A program made the position numbers and the translations under genes. A DNA stretch of 64,000 nt, taken from positions 1,984,001-2,048,000 of the forward strand of contig PUDQ02000010.1 of NCBI GenBank assembly GCA_002964805.2, given 5' to 3'. Numbering within the stretch: position 1 is the stretch's first letter; each line of letters begins with the position of its first letter. Below, piece by piece: positions 1 through 11,211 of this stretch. The notes below the pieces were generated by a model that was not told the DNA's origin, ran no database searches, and saw only the letters and a program-made list of their open reading frames with translations. This DNA comes from Trametes villosa (Eukaryota; Basidiomycota; Agaricomycetes; Polyporales; Polyporaceae).

Positions 1-1111
1 CATCCCGAACGTCCCCCGACAGCGACCGACGGCCAGGGTGCGTCCTCGTACGGTACGTGCAGTCGCGCACTCTCACCGGAGCCCGTCGCGGCGCTGACGA
101 CATGCAGCCTCGACGCGAGCGCGTCCGCGGCTGTCTGCGCTCGGTAGGCCCCGCGCTTCTCTCGCCTCGCTGCACTAACGAGTGCCGCGGCTCCTCTCCC
201 TGCAGATCGTACGGAGCCTCCTAGAAAGCAGACCAGGTAAGCTCTTGACACGCACCTCGAACACTACGCACGCCGTTCACTCCTCTCGCACCTACAGCTC
301 TGTACAAACCCCTTTTCGGAGCGCGCAAACGCGACGCACGCGTGAGTCCCCGTTCGCGCCCGCTCCCCGCTCGAGCAGACCACGCTCACACCTCCAACTC
401 ACCGAACAGCCCGCCCGCGGCACGAAGAACAGGCCGAACGAGACGGTACGTACCTCGTCGTCTCCCGGCACGCGAGGGCGGCGGCTCCACCCACCTGGTT
501 TTCAGTAACGTCACACGGGGGTCTCTGCGAGAGACTGGGGATGCGAGGGGCGTAGGGCACGCGGGGTTTCGTAGTACGTACCTGTAGCAGTACGAAGAGC
601 GGCGGGAGCCGGGGGGAGACGGCACAGAACGACGGCGCGACGGCCCCGCGGTCGCGCGAGGTGGCGGCGAGCACGCCTCGGCCGGGGACAGCGGTAGCCA
701 GGCAGAAATATGCCGCCCGCCTCGCCGCCGCGCCGCCTTGGCTACTGCCCGCGTACGGCGTGGGGCGAGCTCGACGAGCGCACTGTGAGGGCGGCCGCTC
801 GGGCGGAGTCTGCCAGTGGAGTCGAGCGCCGGGCGCGTCGTCCTCCGAATCGTCAGGGTCGGAGAGCGAGAGGGGGGCGCGGGCGTGGGGACCTGTGGGC
901 CTCAGACGATCCGCCGCTGCTGCCCGGCGCGCGAGACGGTGGTGGCGGGGTGACGCGGCGTGCCGTGAGAGGTTTCTTGCAGGGAAGAGGGCGGGCGCAG
1001 AACGTCGGTTGCACCGCCGGCTTCTCGCGCGCCTTGCCTCTTCGTCGGTGGGACTTGCTCGCCTCTGGCCGCACTGGAGACGGCTCGGCGGTGATGACGG
1101 GCAGTAGGTAG
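1..1111. other. GC-rich stretch without a resolved gene
   Basis: Long open frames exist on both strands here, as expected at this GC content, but none gave a recognisable domain or a splice model that I could close. Isolated splice-like signals are present, for example CTGCAG..AGGTAAGC around 200-240 on the plus strand. The right part is probably the 3' untranslated region of the minus-strand gene that stops at 1112. A gene running off the left edge cannot be excluded. Confidence 0.4.
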
Positions 1112-1926
1112 CTATGGGCAGGTGGGGAGAGGGCTTAACGGGGAGGGTAGGGTCGACTGTGGCGGGATGCGGGGGCTTGGAGGCTGGCTGGAGCTGTTCG
1201 AGGATGAGGGGAGGGAGCCGGAGGGTGAGAGCTCCGCACTGATGAACTTGTGTTCCTTGTTCGCATTCGGTACGGGCTGGGATCCTGCAAGTTAGCATAG
1301 CGATTGGGCGAGCGGGCGAATGGGCATACTTACCAGGTACGATTTGCGACTCATTCACAATCCAGTCGACGCCCACAGCGACCTCGCGCGCGTGAGCTGC
1401 CCTGCGCTCGGCTGCCTCTTTCGTGTACTCCGTCGTAGGGGCCAAGGGTCTACGGAAATAAATGTCAGTTCCGAGCTTCACGGCGAGTTGCACTTCCTGA
1501 GGGTCTCACATGATCACGCACGGCGCTTTCAGCGCGAGCGGAATGGGTTTGAGTTGCGCAGCGCCAGAGATCAAGCGGCACGCTTCAGGTGGTGTGTATC
1601 ATTCAATGAGTTCGCGTAGGGGTATGGGAGGGGGACGTACGAACGGCAACCGGCTCCTCCGGCTTCTCCTCCTTCGCCTCCTCGACCTTCCACCGGTGCT
1701 TCTTGCGAGGCGCATCCCCGTTTGTAAAGGCCCCCGCATACGTACTAAGAGGGAAAACGTCTTCAATCGACCGCTTCAGGATGGCCTCCAGTCGCGCAAG
1801 CATGTCTGCGCGTTCCGGGTGCATGCCAGTCGGAAGTTGCAGATCGGAGTCCTCCCGCAGGGCGGCCCTCGAGACCACGGTAGTTTGTTCACTGAGAAAG
1901 GACGGATTCTCGTGTTTCGGTATCAT
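1112..1926 (-). CDS. Conserved-looking hypothetical protein, 211 aa, four exons
   Basis: I do not recognise the function. Exons on the minus strand are 1926-1641, 1582-1522, 1449-1334 and 1284-1112, and their lengths add up to an intact frame. The introns have good signals: donors GTACGT, GTGCGT and GTAAGT, acceptors ending AAG, CGTAG and TTGCAG. The product is hydrophilic, with a charged region near residues 65-95 (KKHRWKVEEAKEEKPEE), a basic, alanine-rich helix-like segment (EAAERRAAHAREVAVGVDW) near 125-145 and a Ser/Pro-rich tail. No signal peptide or membrane segment is visible, so a soluble nuclear or cytosolic protein is plausible, but that is inference. The start is the first ATG of the open frame. 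If the second intron were ignored, an in-frame TGA at 1506-1508 would truncate the protein. Confidence 0.6.
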
Positions 1927-2559
1927 AGCACCTGCTCAGACTCCAGAGACGAGGCGCCAGAGGCCCAGAGTGAGTGAGCGTAGAAAGAGACTCTGTGCAA
2001 GGTCGATCGGAGAGATCGTAGCGTCCACATCTAAGCGCCTACACTGGAGATAAGATATGCCTACTCCGAGAGGTCGAATCCCTCCGCGGGCAGGATGCCT
2101 CTTTGCCTATCCTCTGAGAGCCGGCACTGGTACGCCTGTATGCGCTCGGAATGTTCACTTGGGGCGGGAGGGTCCACATGCAAACCACAAGACGAAACTC
2201 GGGTCCGCTGAATAAGAAGGGATTGAGGAAGAGCACACGCTATGCCACCACCGGCGCCGCAGATAGGGGCGCGCATCTCTCGCAGACGTCCAGACCGATA
2301 CGCCCCCTTCGACTCAACCACCCAGAAAGCGGATCCCAGCGCCGCTATTCGGCAGAACGCCCACGGATCCGCAGATGAACGTGCGAGTCGAGGGTGCACC
2401 GGTGAATGGGCGGGAGGCACGGTTGTCGGAGGCTAGCCAAACTGAGACCAAACATGACGTGCAACCGGCTTGGTTCCCGCGCGGCGCTCCTCCAGCCCGC
2501 TCGCGCTAAGCACGCCGCCTCTCTTCGCACCGCCCGCCATCTCCCCGCCAGCTCCTCCC

Positions 2560-2850
2560 GCCGCTCCAGCGAGGACACGCCCTCCAGTTGGCCTCTACCG
2601 GCGACCTACCTCTATCTTCGTACAGTGCCTCGCTTGAACGACCCCCAGCTCGCCTTCCAACTCCGAGACACGCCCCTCGTCTCCTGACTTCCGAGTCCCC
2701 GCCGGCACCCAGCACCCCCACCGCCGCAGCGGGGATACGCCCTCCAGCAGGCCTGTCAGCATCTCTACCGGCGACCTACCTCCATACTCGTGCAGCGCCT
2801 CTTCGCCAGCCCGCCTTCCGACTCCGAGACGCGCCCTTTGTCTCCTAACT
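2560..2850. repeat. Two diverged tandem copies of a ~110-bp unit
   Basis: The stretch 2581-2689 is repeated with substitutions and one 10-bp insertion at 2741-2850. Both copies run from CCTCCAG through TCTACCGGCGACCTACCTC and end with CTCCGAGAC.CGCCC followed by a GTCTCCT tail. Spacing between copies is 160-170 bp. Similarity begins slightly upstream at about 2560 and 2720. On the minus strand the units read as short similar peptides, but no gene model could be built. Confidence 0.7.
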
Positions 2851-2875
2851 GTCGCAGTGAGTATATATTCAAGTA

Positions 2876-2954
2876 GTGGAAGTAGAACTCGGCAAACGGA
2901 AGTGGGAGTGGGCCGATGGAAGTGGAAGCTTGTGTCGAGTGGAAGTGGAAGTAG
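2876..2954. repeat. Imperfect GGAAGT simple repeat
   Basis: The motif GTGGAAGT/GGAAGTGG recurs at least seven times within 79 bases, with interruptions. It is a purine-rich imperfect microsatellite directly downstream of the tandem duplication. Confidence 0.7.
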
Positions 2955-3062
2955 CCCGCCTCGCTCAACTTTCCGCGGGACGAGCGTGGACGCGTTCGCA
3001 TTCAATATGGCCGCGGGTGTTGCGCTCTTCCCATCACGTCCGCCGCCCCCTCGCCCCTAGGC

Positions 3063-3098
3063 GCTGCTTGAATTTCTGGTGCCAGAAACTCAAGCAGC
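3063..3098. repeat. Inverted repeat, 17-bp arms, 2-base loop
   Basis: Positions 3063-3079 and 3082-3098 are reverse complements with a single mismatch, separated by two bases. The resulting hairpin lies about 320 bases upstream of the MAF1 start codon. It may be a remnant of a small transposon or simply a cruciform-prone site. Confidence 0.75.
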
Positions 3099-3416
3099 GA
3101 GTACCTGAATTTGTGCCCGACCCCGCTGGCTCGAATTTCGGGATATCTTCTAGACCTTCAATGGCGCCAGCGGCGGTGACCCCGAGTTAGAGAAGTTACA
3201 AACCCCTGGAATGGGTTGACCAGATCGCCTGCCGAGGGTGGCTTGCGCGCAAGGTTCAAGCCGAGAGGGCCGCTCTTACTTTCACCATTTTGGTGGGTCC
3301 CCTACCGCAGTCCAGTCCCTGCAGCTTCTGCCCGTCCGCTGCAGCCGCCTCTACCTCCCATATAGTCAGCTCAGCCTATCCACAGCGCATACACCCCCCG
3401 CACCTCTTGCAACACG

Positions 3417-4463
3417 ATGAAGTACATCGAGATCTCCGAGCTGTCCCGCCTCGCCCAGGCGCTCACGCACGAAGGCCCCGAGTGCTCCGTGCACACGCGC
3501 ATCGAGGCGTACAGCTGCAAGCACATCAAGCGCGACAAGAAGCTCTTCCGCTCGCTCGAGTCCGCGTACGCCGACGAGGTCTCGCACTCGCCGCCGCTCC
3601 CCTCGGACATGCTCGACCGCGAGGGCGAGATGACGCCGTTCGGGCCGATGCAGGAGAGCCAGGCGCGGAAGACGCTCTACCTGCTCATCGCGACGCTCAA
3701 CGTCGCCTTCCCCGACCACGAGTTCTCCGACGTGCGCCCCGGCCACTTCACCCGCGAGGAGAGCGGCGCGAGCGTGCTCAACGCGCTCTCCACGACCCTC
3801 GTCGCCCCGCAGCGCGCGGGCCTGCACGCGCCGCGCACGTACTCGTCCTACCCGCCCGCCTCGTCCGACTTCTTCCCCTCCTCCGTGCCGACCTCGTCGT
3901 CCCCGCTCGACTTCTACGTGCGCCCGAGCCCGCGCGCGCCGCCCAAGGCGCAGTCCGGCACGCACCCCGCGCTCTACGACGCGCTCAACAAGGCGATCGC
4001 GCTCGCGGACTGCGAGGTGTACTCGTACACGCCCGACATCGAGTTCGACCCGCACGCGGACGACGACGACGATGAAGACGACTTGCCGGCGGGCGAGAGC
4101 GACTCAGACGACGATGATGGCGTGCAGTTCCAGTTCGACGATTACGACGTCGACGAGGCACCCCCGCGGCGGCGCAGCACGGGTTCGAGCGATGAATCGG
4201 ACGGCGTTTTGCGCGGCCGGCCGATGCGCCGGCGTCGCGGGGCGCTGCTCTGGAGCTCGCACTGGTTCTTCTTGAACCGGAAGCAGAAGCGGATCCTCTT
4301 TATCTCCGTGTGGGCGCGGTCGAAGGGCGTCTCGTCGTGGACGGGCGAGGACGTGTCGTACGGATCGCCGGAGAAGGTCTCAAGCGAGCGATTCCTTGGC
4401 TGGGAGGGCGCGGTCGGTGCTGGAGCGAGAGCGATGGGCCTGAGTGCGAGCGCGCATATGTGA
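3417..4463 (+). CDS. MAF1: MAF1, repressor of RNA polymerase III
   Basis: This is the conserved eukaryotic repressor that binds RNA polymerase III and blocks transcription of tRNA and 5S genes during stress, shuttling between cytoplasm and nucleus by phosphorylation. The 348-aa single-exon protein starts with the typical family N-terminus (MKYIEISELSRLAQAL), has the A-box region to about residue 65 (KHIKRDKKLFRSLE), a conserved block near 85-120 (KTLYLLIATLNVAFPDHEFSD) and a C-terminal box near 280-300 (LLWSSHWFFLNRKQKRI). A Ser/Pro-rich linker (about 125-185) and an acidic Asp stretch (about 215-245) are normal for fungal members. The C-terminal 50 residues are low in conservation. The start is the first ATG. 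Family assignment is secure; regulation by kinases is known for the family, not visible here. Confidence 0.93.
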   Translation: MKYIEISELSRLAQALTHEGPECSVHTRIEAYSCKHIKRDKKLFRSLESAYADEVSHSPPLPSDMLDREGEMTPFGPMQESQARKTLYLLIATLNVAFPDHEFSDVRPGHFTREESGASVLNALSTTLVAPQRAGLHAPRTYSSYPPASSDFFPSSVPTSSSPLDFYVRPSPRAPPKAQSGTHPALYDALNKAIALADCEVYSYTPDIEFDPHADDDDDEDDLPAGESDSDDDDGVQFQFDDYDVDEAPPRRRSTGSSDESDGVLRGRPMRRRRGALLWSSHWFFLNRKQKRILFISVWARSKGVSSWTGEDVSYGSPEKVSSERFLGWEGAVGAGARAMGLSASAHM

Positions 4464-6000
4464 GCTCTTCGGATGCGGATATGGATGCGAGACGAGATAC
4501 CATTATGGTGCGTGCACCCCCCGCGACGAGGACATGGCCTGGGCTGAACTGTGTGCACAGCGAATACGCAGGTTTCGCTTATGCAGCAGTCGTGTATGCC
4601 CCACGTCATCCTCTGCTTGCCACGCTTGGTGGACGATATCCCTTTTCTTTTTTCATCGACCTGTATATATATTCTGAGTGTCGATCGCTGTACGTTATGA
4701 TCGATGGACCGCACACAACCTACCTTATGTATTGGGGAACGATGTTGACCGTCTCATGTTCCTGTAGTCTCCTCTACCCGTAGGCCTGGCCAGAGCGTTG
4801 GTCGTTATGCATATTTTCTATCTTCATCCGGTTGGCGCGACACGCAAAGAGTGACGACTGGGGAGAGGGGTTGACGAGCAAGTCAGGGCAAGCTGTAAGA
4901 GCGACGTCGACACCGCACGGTCGCAGCTCCACGCTACGGGGTGACTCATGCAGTGAACAGAGATCTCGCCGTCAGCGCCCAAGATGCACCAGCCTGGTCA
5001 TGACTCGACGAGCGCAGCATAGGGAAAGATGCAGTCATGCAGAGCGGTTGACGGAGGCCGTGTCGCAAAAGCCAGAAGCAAGGACCAGCACAGAGGCAAC
5101 AGGCAGAGGGAGCTTGACGGCAGGGATCGTCCCCAAGTTATGGGGCGGTGGGGCGAACCTGTCGCGAACACGAGCGTAGAGCACTCTCGGAGAAATAAGT
5201 CATCCACGGTCCCCGCATGGAGCTTCCTATACGTCGGAGAGTGAGTACGAATGCGCGGAGGTATTCATAGGATAGGCGTACCGGCGCGGTGTGGCGATGG
5301 TGGCGGAGAGCGGTCCGAAGACACTTATTCTCTTTCACACCAGCACGAGATGGCTCGAAAGCACATGAGGGGACCAAGAGAGACGGAACCTGACCATCGA
5401 GCAGCAAGACAGTGAGTGTTGGGAGACTTGGAGGGTCCAGTAACTGCAGTTGGGATGAATGTCGACTCGAAAAACGGCGAGACGGCGCAAGACGCAAATC
5501 CTCTCTGAGCTATTTTCAGCCTCTAGGAAGCTACAGATATTCTTGACGTGCGTATATCTCCTGCACGCTATTCATGTCAGCCATTCTTGAAGCTTCATGG
5601 CAGCACCGTCCTGGTCGCGCAAACGCATTCCTGAAGAACAAATTGAACCCAGAAATATATGCAAAGTACTGCGAACAAGTCGAGGATCGTGTCGAGGATC
5701 GTGTGAGATGGTGAGGGGAGGAAGGAAGGCGGCGAGCATCGATATCCGATGGAAATTTACGATGTGAAGTCGATGTGAAGGGAGCCCATTCCTTCTACAC
5801 CTGCCATATCCGGACGCCGGCGTAGCGTTTTGCCTTACGTTATCTGTTTGGCAAGAGCCTCTGGACCAAACAACGCCTCGCGAGTGCGGGCGCTTGCCTT
5901 TCCCCGCCTTTCAGTAACGCCATCATCCTCTCCGCGGTTACGCGACATCCGAACCCAACCCTCAGCTGGCCGCCGCCACTCCCCACATGCGGACAACACG
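4464..6000. other. Gene-free spacer, 1.5 kb
   Basis: Between MAF1 and the next plus-strand gene. Short open frames are present on both strands, but none has recognisable content or splice logic. The region 4640-4690 is AT-richer (TGTATATATATTC) and probably belongs to the MAF1 3' end. Confidence 0.45.
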
Positions 6001-6525
6001 ATGAGCTCGCCCACTCAAAGCGTGTACGCTCACGCGACGTCGTCCGCAGGCCTTCCGGTCGCGTCGGCCTTACCCACTCAACCGCCAATCGTTCACTTCG
6101 CCCGTGCAGCCGGCCATGCCCTCGCGCTCTCATTCTCGTACCTCTCGCAAGCCACAACCACACTCGCTCGTCTCTCATTTGCTCCCCTCGCGCTAGTCTC
6201 TGCCCCTATCATCTACCTGCTCTCTCCAATAATCGTGCTATCACAAGTTCTCCTGCAACTCTTTGTCTTCTCCCCATACAACCTCGTGGCTACTCTCCTG
6301 CGCAACATATACCCCATCTATGTATTTGTCGGTATAGCATGTATATGCGCGGCGTTCTTTGGATTCGTCGCGCGCATGATCACGCAAGGCCTAGCGTATG
6401 TCCTCTTCGCCCCGCGACCTTCGGCGACCATATCGCAGGAGCCGAGTTTGGACACGCGGACTACGCCAACTTCCCCGTCTAAGACACGTCTGAGGAAACG
6501 CGTATCTATCAAGGAGGAGCGCTAG
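6001..6525 (+). CDS. Small fungal membrane protein, 174 aa, function unknown
   Basis: I chose the ATG at 6001 because the frame upstream is Ser/Arg-rich and unlike the rest, although an open frame continues back to 5830. The product has a Ser/Thr/Ala-rich N-terminus, a hydrophobic stretch near residues 50-85 with a central YLLSPIIVLSQVLLQLFVFSPYN-like block (shown only in part: LLSPIIVLSQVLLQLFVF), then a second membrane segment near 103-125 (IYVFVGIACICAAFFGFVA), and a basic, Ser/Thr-rich cytosolic tail ending RLRKRVSIKEER. The hairpin-like hydrophobic layout is reminiscent of fungal proteins that partner seipin on lipid droplets (Ldb16 type), but I cannot confirm that by eye. No intron is needed. 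Confidence 0.6.
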   Translation: MSSPTQSVYAHATSSAGLPVASALPTQPPIVHFARAAGHALALSFSYLSQATTTLARLSFAPLALVSAPIIYLLSPIIVLSQVLLQLFVFSPYNLVATLLRNIYPIYVFVGIACICAAFFGFVARMITQGLAYVLFAPRPSATISQEPSLDTRTTPTSPSKTRLRKRVSIKEER

Positions 6526-6812
6526 CGGCCCTTGGGTTCGTCCACCCGATTCCCAGGTCGTCTTTCGCTTCAAGCTGGTATGTGGATCTTCGTGCTGCCT
6601 TGTAAAAGGCCATTCTCATCAGACATCCCTCCTACCCCAAAGTAGAGGTTTTAAGCGCTTCGCGAACCTAGCTAGCAGGGCACTCGCTTTCAGGCCGATG
6701 GACATACAAGCCTCCAAAAGCACGCCCCACCGAACGTATGTTGCACGTTCAGGTTAAAGACACGGCATAGGTTTGACATCGTAGCTACAACTACAGGCAT
6801 CGTTGTGGCCCG

Positions 6813-9040
6813 TCATGGCTTCTCGAGGTCCACCCCAGACTCCGCTTCGCTGTAAGCCGTACCTGTCATGTACTCAGTTAACCGAGCGACGGATGGCTGG
6901 AAGAAAGACCGACCTGCGATGAACGTCTCTTGTTTCTCGTTCGAGAGCTCCTCCAACGTCATTTGCTTCCCCTCATTGAGGACAAGCGTCGCGAGCGCCC
7001 CGGTCAGCATGAAGAGCGCGAATATCTCCAGCCTGCGACGCTCCAAAACATTAGCTTGCTACGTGATCTGAACGATCGAAGCGGCGACTCACAAGTGCGG
7101 CACGAACGCGTTCGCGCCCCCGATATTCACGAGCTTCCCGAACCCAACTTGCGAGACGACCGCACCAAGCTTTCCGCTAGCCGCTGCGATGCCGAACGCG
7201 GTCGAGCGATAGCGCGTCGGGAACGACTCGCCCGGGAAGACTGACACGGTCGAGTTGGGCCCGAAGTTCGAGAAGTAGTTTGTGAGGCAGTAGAGGAAGA
7301 CGAATGTCTTGCGCCCCGCTGACGTCGCCGTGAGCTTCCCGTACGCGAATCCTGCGCGGCCCGGCGCGGAACGTCAGCATTTCGATCAGCGTGCATGAGG
7401 CGACAGAAAGCTCTGGGGCGTACCCATGATGAGGTAGAGGATGGTGAGCATGACGAAGCCGAGCAGCTGCACCGGTTTGCGCCCCCAGCTGTCGATGACG
7501 AGGAACGTCGTCCACGCTCCCGGGATGAGTCCCGCGACGGCGAGGATCATGCTGCCCACGGAGATGTTCTTCAGGTTCTCGTACACCGCCGCTGTGCCCG
7601 TCACACCAGCACCAGGCGAGCCGAAGCCAATGGCTTGTAGGATGATTGAGGTGTTCAGCCCAAGGCCATAGAAAGCCACCTGTGCCGGGCGAGGTCAGTA
7701 TCCCATGTACATCTCGCTTCCACAAGCGCGTAAGAAGAGCGACTCACGTCAATAGCGAACCAACAGTAGCACATCGCCGCAAACGGGACCAGATTCTCCC
7801 TCTTCGCAAAGTATCGTGCGAAGTCCTTCCGCGACGCCCGCGGCGCGCGCACGCGCCTCTCGCTCGCATCCGTATTGTCACTGTACGCCCCTGGGGTGAG
7901 GATCTTGTCCACGTCGCGCGCGGCCTGGCGCACGTTGCGCTCCACGTCAATCGTGAACCGCGGCGTCTCGGGGATCGTGAGGCGGAAGTAGAGCGCGACC
8001 GCGCCGGGCACGCACCCGAGCCCGATGAGCAGGCGCCACATGTAGTCGACGTGCGCGAGCACCGCGGGGTCATCTGCCAGGAGCGTGTCCTTGAACGCCG
8101 CGGTGATGATGAACGCCACCAGTGCCGCCGCTATCCCATAACATGAGGCTTCATGTCAGTAGCAAGGCGTAACTGCAGGGAGAGTGCGACTGACCGAGCT
8201 GCCCCCAGCCTTGGTTCGCCCCGACGGCGATCATGAGGCGCCCGCGGATGCGCGTCGACGCGAACTCGGCGGGGATGACGGACGAGAGCGGGTAGTCGCC
8301 ACCGATCCCGACACCCATGACGAACCGCCAGACGACGAGCACGCCGACGATGTTCGCGGCGTGCGCCTCCCCTGCGAGCGCCTGCCCAAAGGACCCGACG
8401 ATGATGATCAGGAGCTCGTAACCGTCTAGCAGCACGACATGCATGGTCAGTGACTGGGGTTGCAAGCACGGCAAGTGGATACAGGAGGGGGACGGGACGT
8501 ACAGATGCGTTTGCGCCCGAAGACATCCCCGAGCCAGCCGAACACGAGCTGCCCGATGACGGTCCCGACGGGCGTGGCGACTTTGAGGCCGAGGTCCTGG
8601 TTCGCGCTCAGCTTCTGGTCTATGTAGGCAGGGTTGTTCAGCACGAGCTTGTTCCCTGTAGTATCGCTTACTGACTATGCCCGTAGACGTATCCTAGCAT
8701 GACGGATGCTATGTTGATCGCGAAAATATCGTATCTGTAGCATGTGAGCTGCCATCCACGAGCGTACACACCTGGATAACACTAAGGACTCACGCATCCG
8801 TGAAGAACCCAGCCCCAGCTACTAGGGATACCCTGACATGAAACCACCTACGAGATACCCGGTCCAAGGTCCAACATTTAGCGGAGAGTAGCAATGATAT
8901 AAGCCTCAATCGACGTACGAGAACTTCGCCTTGTCTATCTCCGCAAGTGTCGCCCGCCGCTTCTCATTGAGCGTGTCGAGGCTCGCGCCGTCGTATCCCA
9001 AGGAGAGCCTTCCCCGCATTTCCTGATCCTTGGAGGCCAT
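6813..9040 (-). CDS. Inorganic phosphate:H+ symporter (PHS family, MFS), PHO84-like
   Basis: A 544-aa major-facilitator transporter predicted to import phosphate with protons across the plasma membrane. Ten exons on the minus strand: 9040-8919, 8832-8794, 8734-8676, 8619-8503, 8425-8195, 8130-7748, 7679-7424, 7351-7093, 7032-6914 and 6862-6813; phases close. Family hallmarks are the first helix (VAGAGFFTDAYDIFAINI), the helix 2-3 loop FGWLGDVFGRKR, the phosphate-symporter signature GVGIGGDYPLSSVIPAEFAS near residue 165, a long central loop after helix 6, and the C-terminal half with WGRKPVQLLGF and FPGESFPTRYRSTAFG. The last intron (6863-6913) is 51 bp, has no in-frame stop and could be retained without breaking the protein. 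The third intron uses a GTCAGT donor and is the least certain junction. Substrate is inferred from the family. Confidence 0.88.
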
Positions 9041-10523
9041 CGTTGGTCGTGTTCCTAGGCTTAGGCGAGGTCACGCCGAGGAAACTTCACCGACCCATCC
9101 AGGAGCTATATGGCACCTGGCGGAGCCTCAGAAGCAGCAGAGTATCTGCTGCCCGCCGAGCACGAGACAAGCGGAGATCGCGAGGAAGAAGTTACATGAG
9201 CGGAAGCGGTCGTCGACGCTCTCCCCCGGACATACGGGTGCCTAGCACGTTCGCTGCGGCGAGCGTCCACAGGACGCTGCGTATACCGACGAGACAGAAG
9301 CTGCGTGGCGCAGACACGGTGTCCAAGGAGAACACCTAAGCAGAAGCGCGGTAGACGGAGCGTGGGTGCCGAGAGCCAAAGTTACGACGCGGAGGTAGAA
9401 GGGAAGCAGAAGTGAGAGGCTTGTTGCCAGAACCTAGTGTACCGGCGGAGGGGCCGTCGTTCCAGTATTTTGGTCACCGACTCTATGTACACACTCGAAT
9501 GGCGCCTGCTGCCGCACGGCCTTGCTCGTCGGATCGCTGGCTGTGTTGGTTGCGGGCGCGAAAACACGAATCTCGCGCACCGTGCTCGCTTGGAGGGGTG
9601 GTCGATTGAGAACGTCCGGAGTTCGTTCAGTTTTGCATGTATCTTCTCAGTTTCCTCATAATCGTAACTGCCGCGACGTCACGCAGGGCAGCCTGTAGCA
9701 GATTTGGTGCAGAATTTGGTCAGTCGAAATCCACGCAATTGTGAGCACAGTTCTTGGGACTCACCTACTGAGAACCGGGCGTATACGTTGTTGGTTCTTC
9801 CTATGGTGGTGTCCTCGCGAATGAAGACGCGTACGTACATACTACAGCCGTGTACCGCGGACGATAAAACCTCTGTTAAGAATATATCGCCTCGCGCTAC
9901 GACCATGGTAGGACTAGTTTTGATAGCCAGCAAGGATACATTTGTAGTACGCCGGGTCGCTGTACCAGAACCTGACACGCGTTTTGTCTGAACTTGATCA
10001 CGTCCGAGGCGCAGTGATGGTACGACGCACCATCCGCGATCTCACCCCTTTACCCACCTATGAACAGACCTACTAAGTTGCTGAATTACACCTCTGGAGT
10101 TGTACCATTTGTTTGTACGCCAAGTACTAGGACGTGGTACGATTCCCCGTATACTTCTGACGTGCATCAGATGCAGAGCGCGCGCCGACGTTCGCAATCG
10201 TAGCCTGTCCGAGCGTTGCTACGTGAGGTCTTGTGCTCAGCTCAAAGCGGCGGAAAAACTCGATAACAGACGTCATTACCAGTCCCAGAAGCAGAGGATA
10301 TCGTGGAGGTTGGAGGGAGAAAACGAAACGGTGGGTGGCCGGGGAAATCACATGCGCGCTAGGTCGTCCCCATGATCGCAAGACATCATAAATCTGGGGT
10401 CGAGCGCGCGTCGACGTGCCTTCTCCTCCCGCGCCCACCCTCGAGCTATATAACCCTCACATTCTCCGCTCGCAACCCTGTAAACCCGCGCTCAGAACGC
10501 CCACCACACTACACATAGCCGCC
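9041..10523. other. Divergent promoter region, 1.5 kb
   Basis: This spacer separates the 5' ends of the phosphate symporter (minus) and the SCP2 gene (plus). Small open frames are present but carry no recognisable domain. The only clear element is the TATA box of the SCP2 gene near its right end. Confidence 0.5.
10447..10453 (+). promoter_or_regulatory. TATA box of the SCP2 gene
   Basis: TATATAA lies 71-77 bases upstream of the ATG at 10524, a common distance for fungal core promoters, and suggests strong or regulated expression. Confidence 0.55.
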
Positions 10524-11103
10524 ATGTCTGACATCAAGGTCGAAGGGTTCAAGGTGCGCGTTCAAACACGCTTAGACTGTATGCTGCGGCCACGGCACTG
10601 AGCTCGCCTGTTCTTCTTGTGCAGGCCTCCGAGATCCTCGCGGCCCTCGCGCAGGTCTTCGACGGCTACAGCGAGGAGGAGAAGAAGGCCCAGATCAAGA
10701 AGGTATGTGTCCCTGTGCATACAGAGCCTCAGACCGAATACTCAAACGTGCGCGCACCACCACAGACGAACGGCATCTTCGAGATGCAGGTGAAGAACGC
10801 GGAGGGCAAGGAGGCGACCTGGACGATCGACCTCAAGCAGACCGGCACGGTCTACCAGGGCAAGCCGAAGCAGAAGGCGAATGTGACGATCATCATGTCC
10901 GACGACACCTTCCAGCAGCTCGCGGAGGGCAAGCTCGACGGCCAGAAGGCGTTCATGACCGGCAAGCTCAAGACCAAGGGCAACATGATGTTCGCCACCA
11001 AGCTCGACGGCATCCTGAAGGTACGTGGCCCCTGCGTCTGCGGGTGAGATGGGCGCCGAGCTGATGATGCGCCCAGGCTGCGAAGACGAAGGCGAAGCTC
11101 TGA
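10524..11103 (+). CDS. Stand-alone SCP2 sterol-binding protein with peroxisomal signal
   Basis: A 129-aa single-domain sterol carrier protein 2, a lipid-binding fold used in peroxisomal fatty-acid handling. Exons 10524-10553, 10625-10702, 10766-11020 and 11077-11103, all in phase 0. The domain covers nearly the whole protein: FEMQVKNAEGKEATWTIDLK, then KANVTIIMSDDTFQQLAEGK near residues 73-92, and KAFMTGKLKTKGNMMFATKL. The last three residues, AKL, fit the type 1 peroxisomal targeting signal; they come from a separate 27-nt exon, so skipping or retaining the last intron would remove the signal. A TATA box lies 71 bases upstream. The neighbouring genes are not peroxisomal, although PEX11 occurs at the far right end of the window. 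Confidence 0.9.
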
Positions 11104-11211
11104 GCGGTTGGTGTTGCTATCGTGTCACTCGCTTTTCGTATTCCTATTGCATACATAATTCGCTGTACTACCTTGGACATACCTCTTTAACCCCTGGATA
11201 GCCCCGCGCGG

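Larger units (their letters stand above)
1927..3416. other. Gene-free spacer with repeats
   Basis: This 1.5-kb spacer separates two divergent genes, the 211-aa hypothetical gene and MAF1. It holds a diverged tandem duplication, a GGAAGT-rich simple repeat and a strong hairpin, each listed separately. I found no coding frame with recognisable content. The last 100 bases are presumably the MAF1 promoter, where a weak TATA-like CATATAG sits near 3358. Confidence 0.5.

Noticed and set aside
399..1493. 364-codon open frame on the minus strand
   Set aside because: Its right end overlaps real exons in the same frame, but the remainder is Arg/Pro/Ala-rich sequence in a GC-rich stretch, without splice logic or domains.
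1506..1508. In-frame TGA in the first minus-strand gene, suggesting a pseudogene or recoding
   Set aside because: A 72-bp intron (donor GTGCGT, branch-like ACTGAC, acceptor CCGTAG) at 1450-1521 removes it and keeps the frame, so no special explanation is needed.
2060..2095. GGTCGAATCC resembling a tRNA T-loop
   Set aside because: The loop lacks the second T, and no acceptor stem, D-arm or anticodon arm could be folded around it.
3366..4055. Long antisense frame over MAF1
   Set aside because: Arg/Val/Glu-rich mirror frame produced by GC-rich codon use of MAF1.
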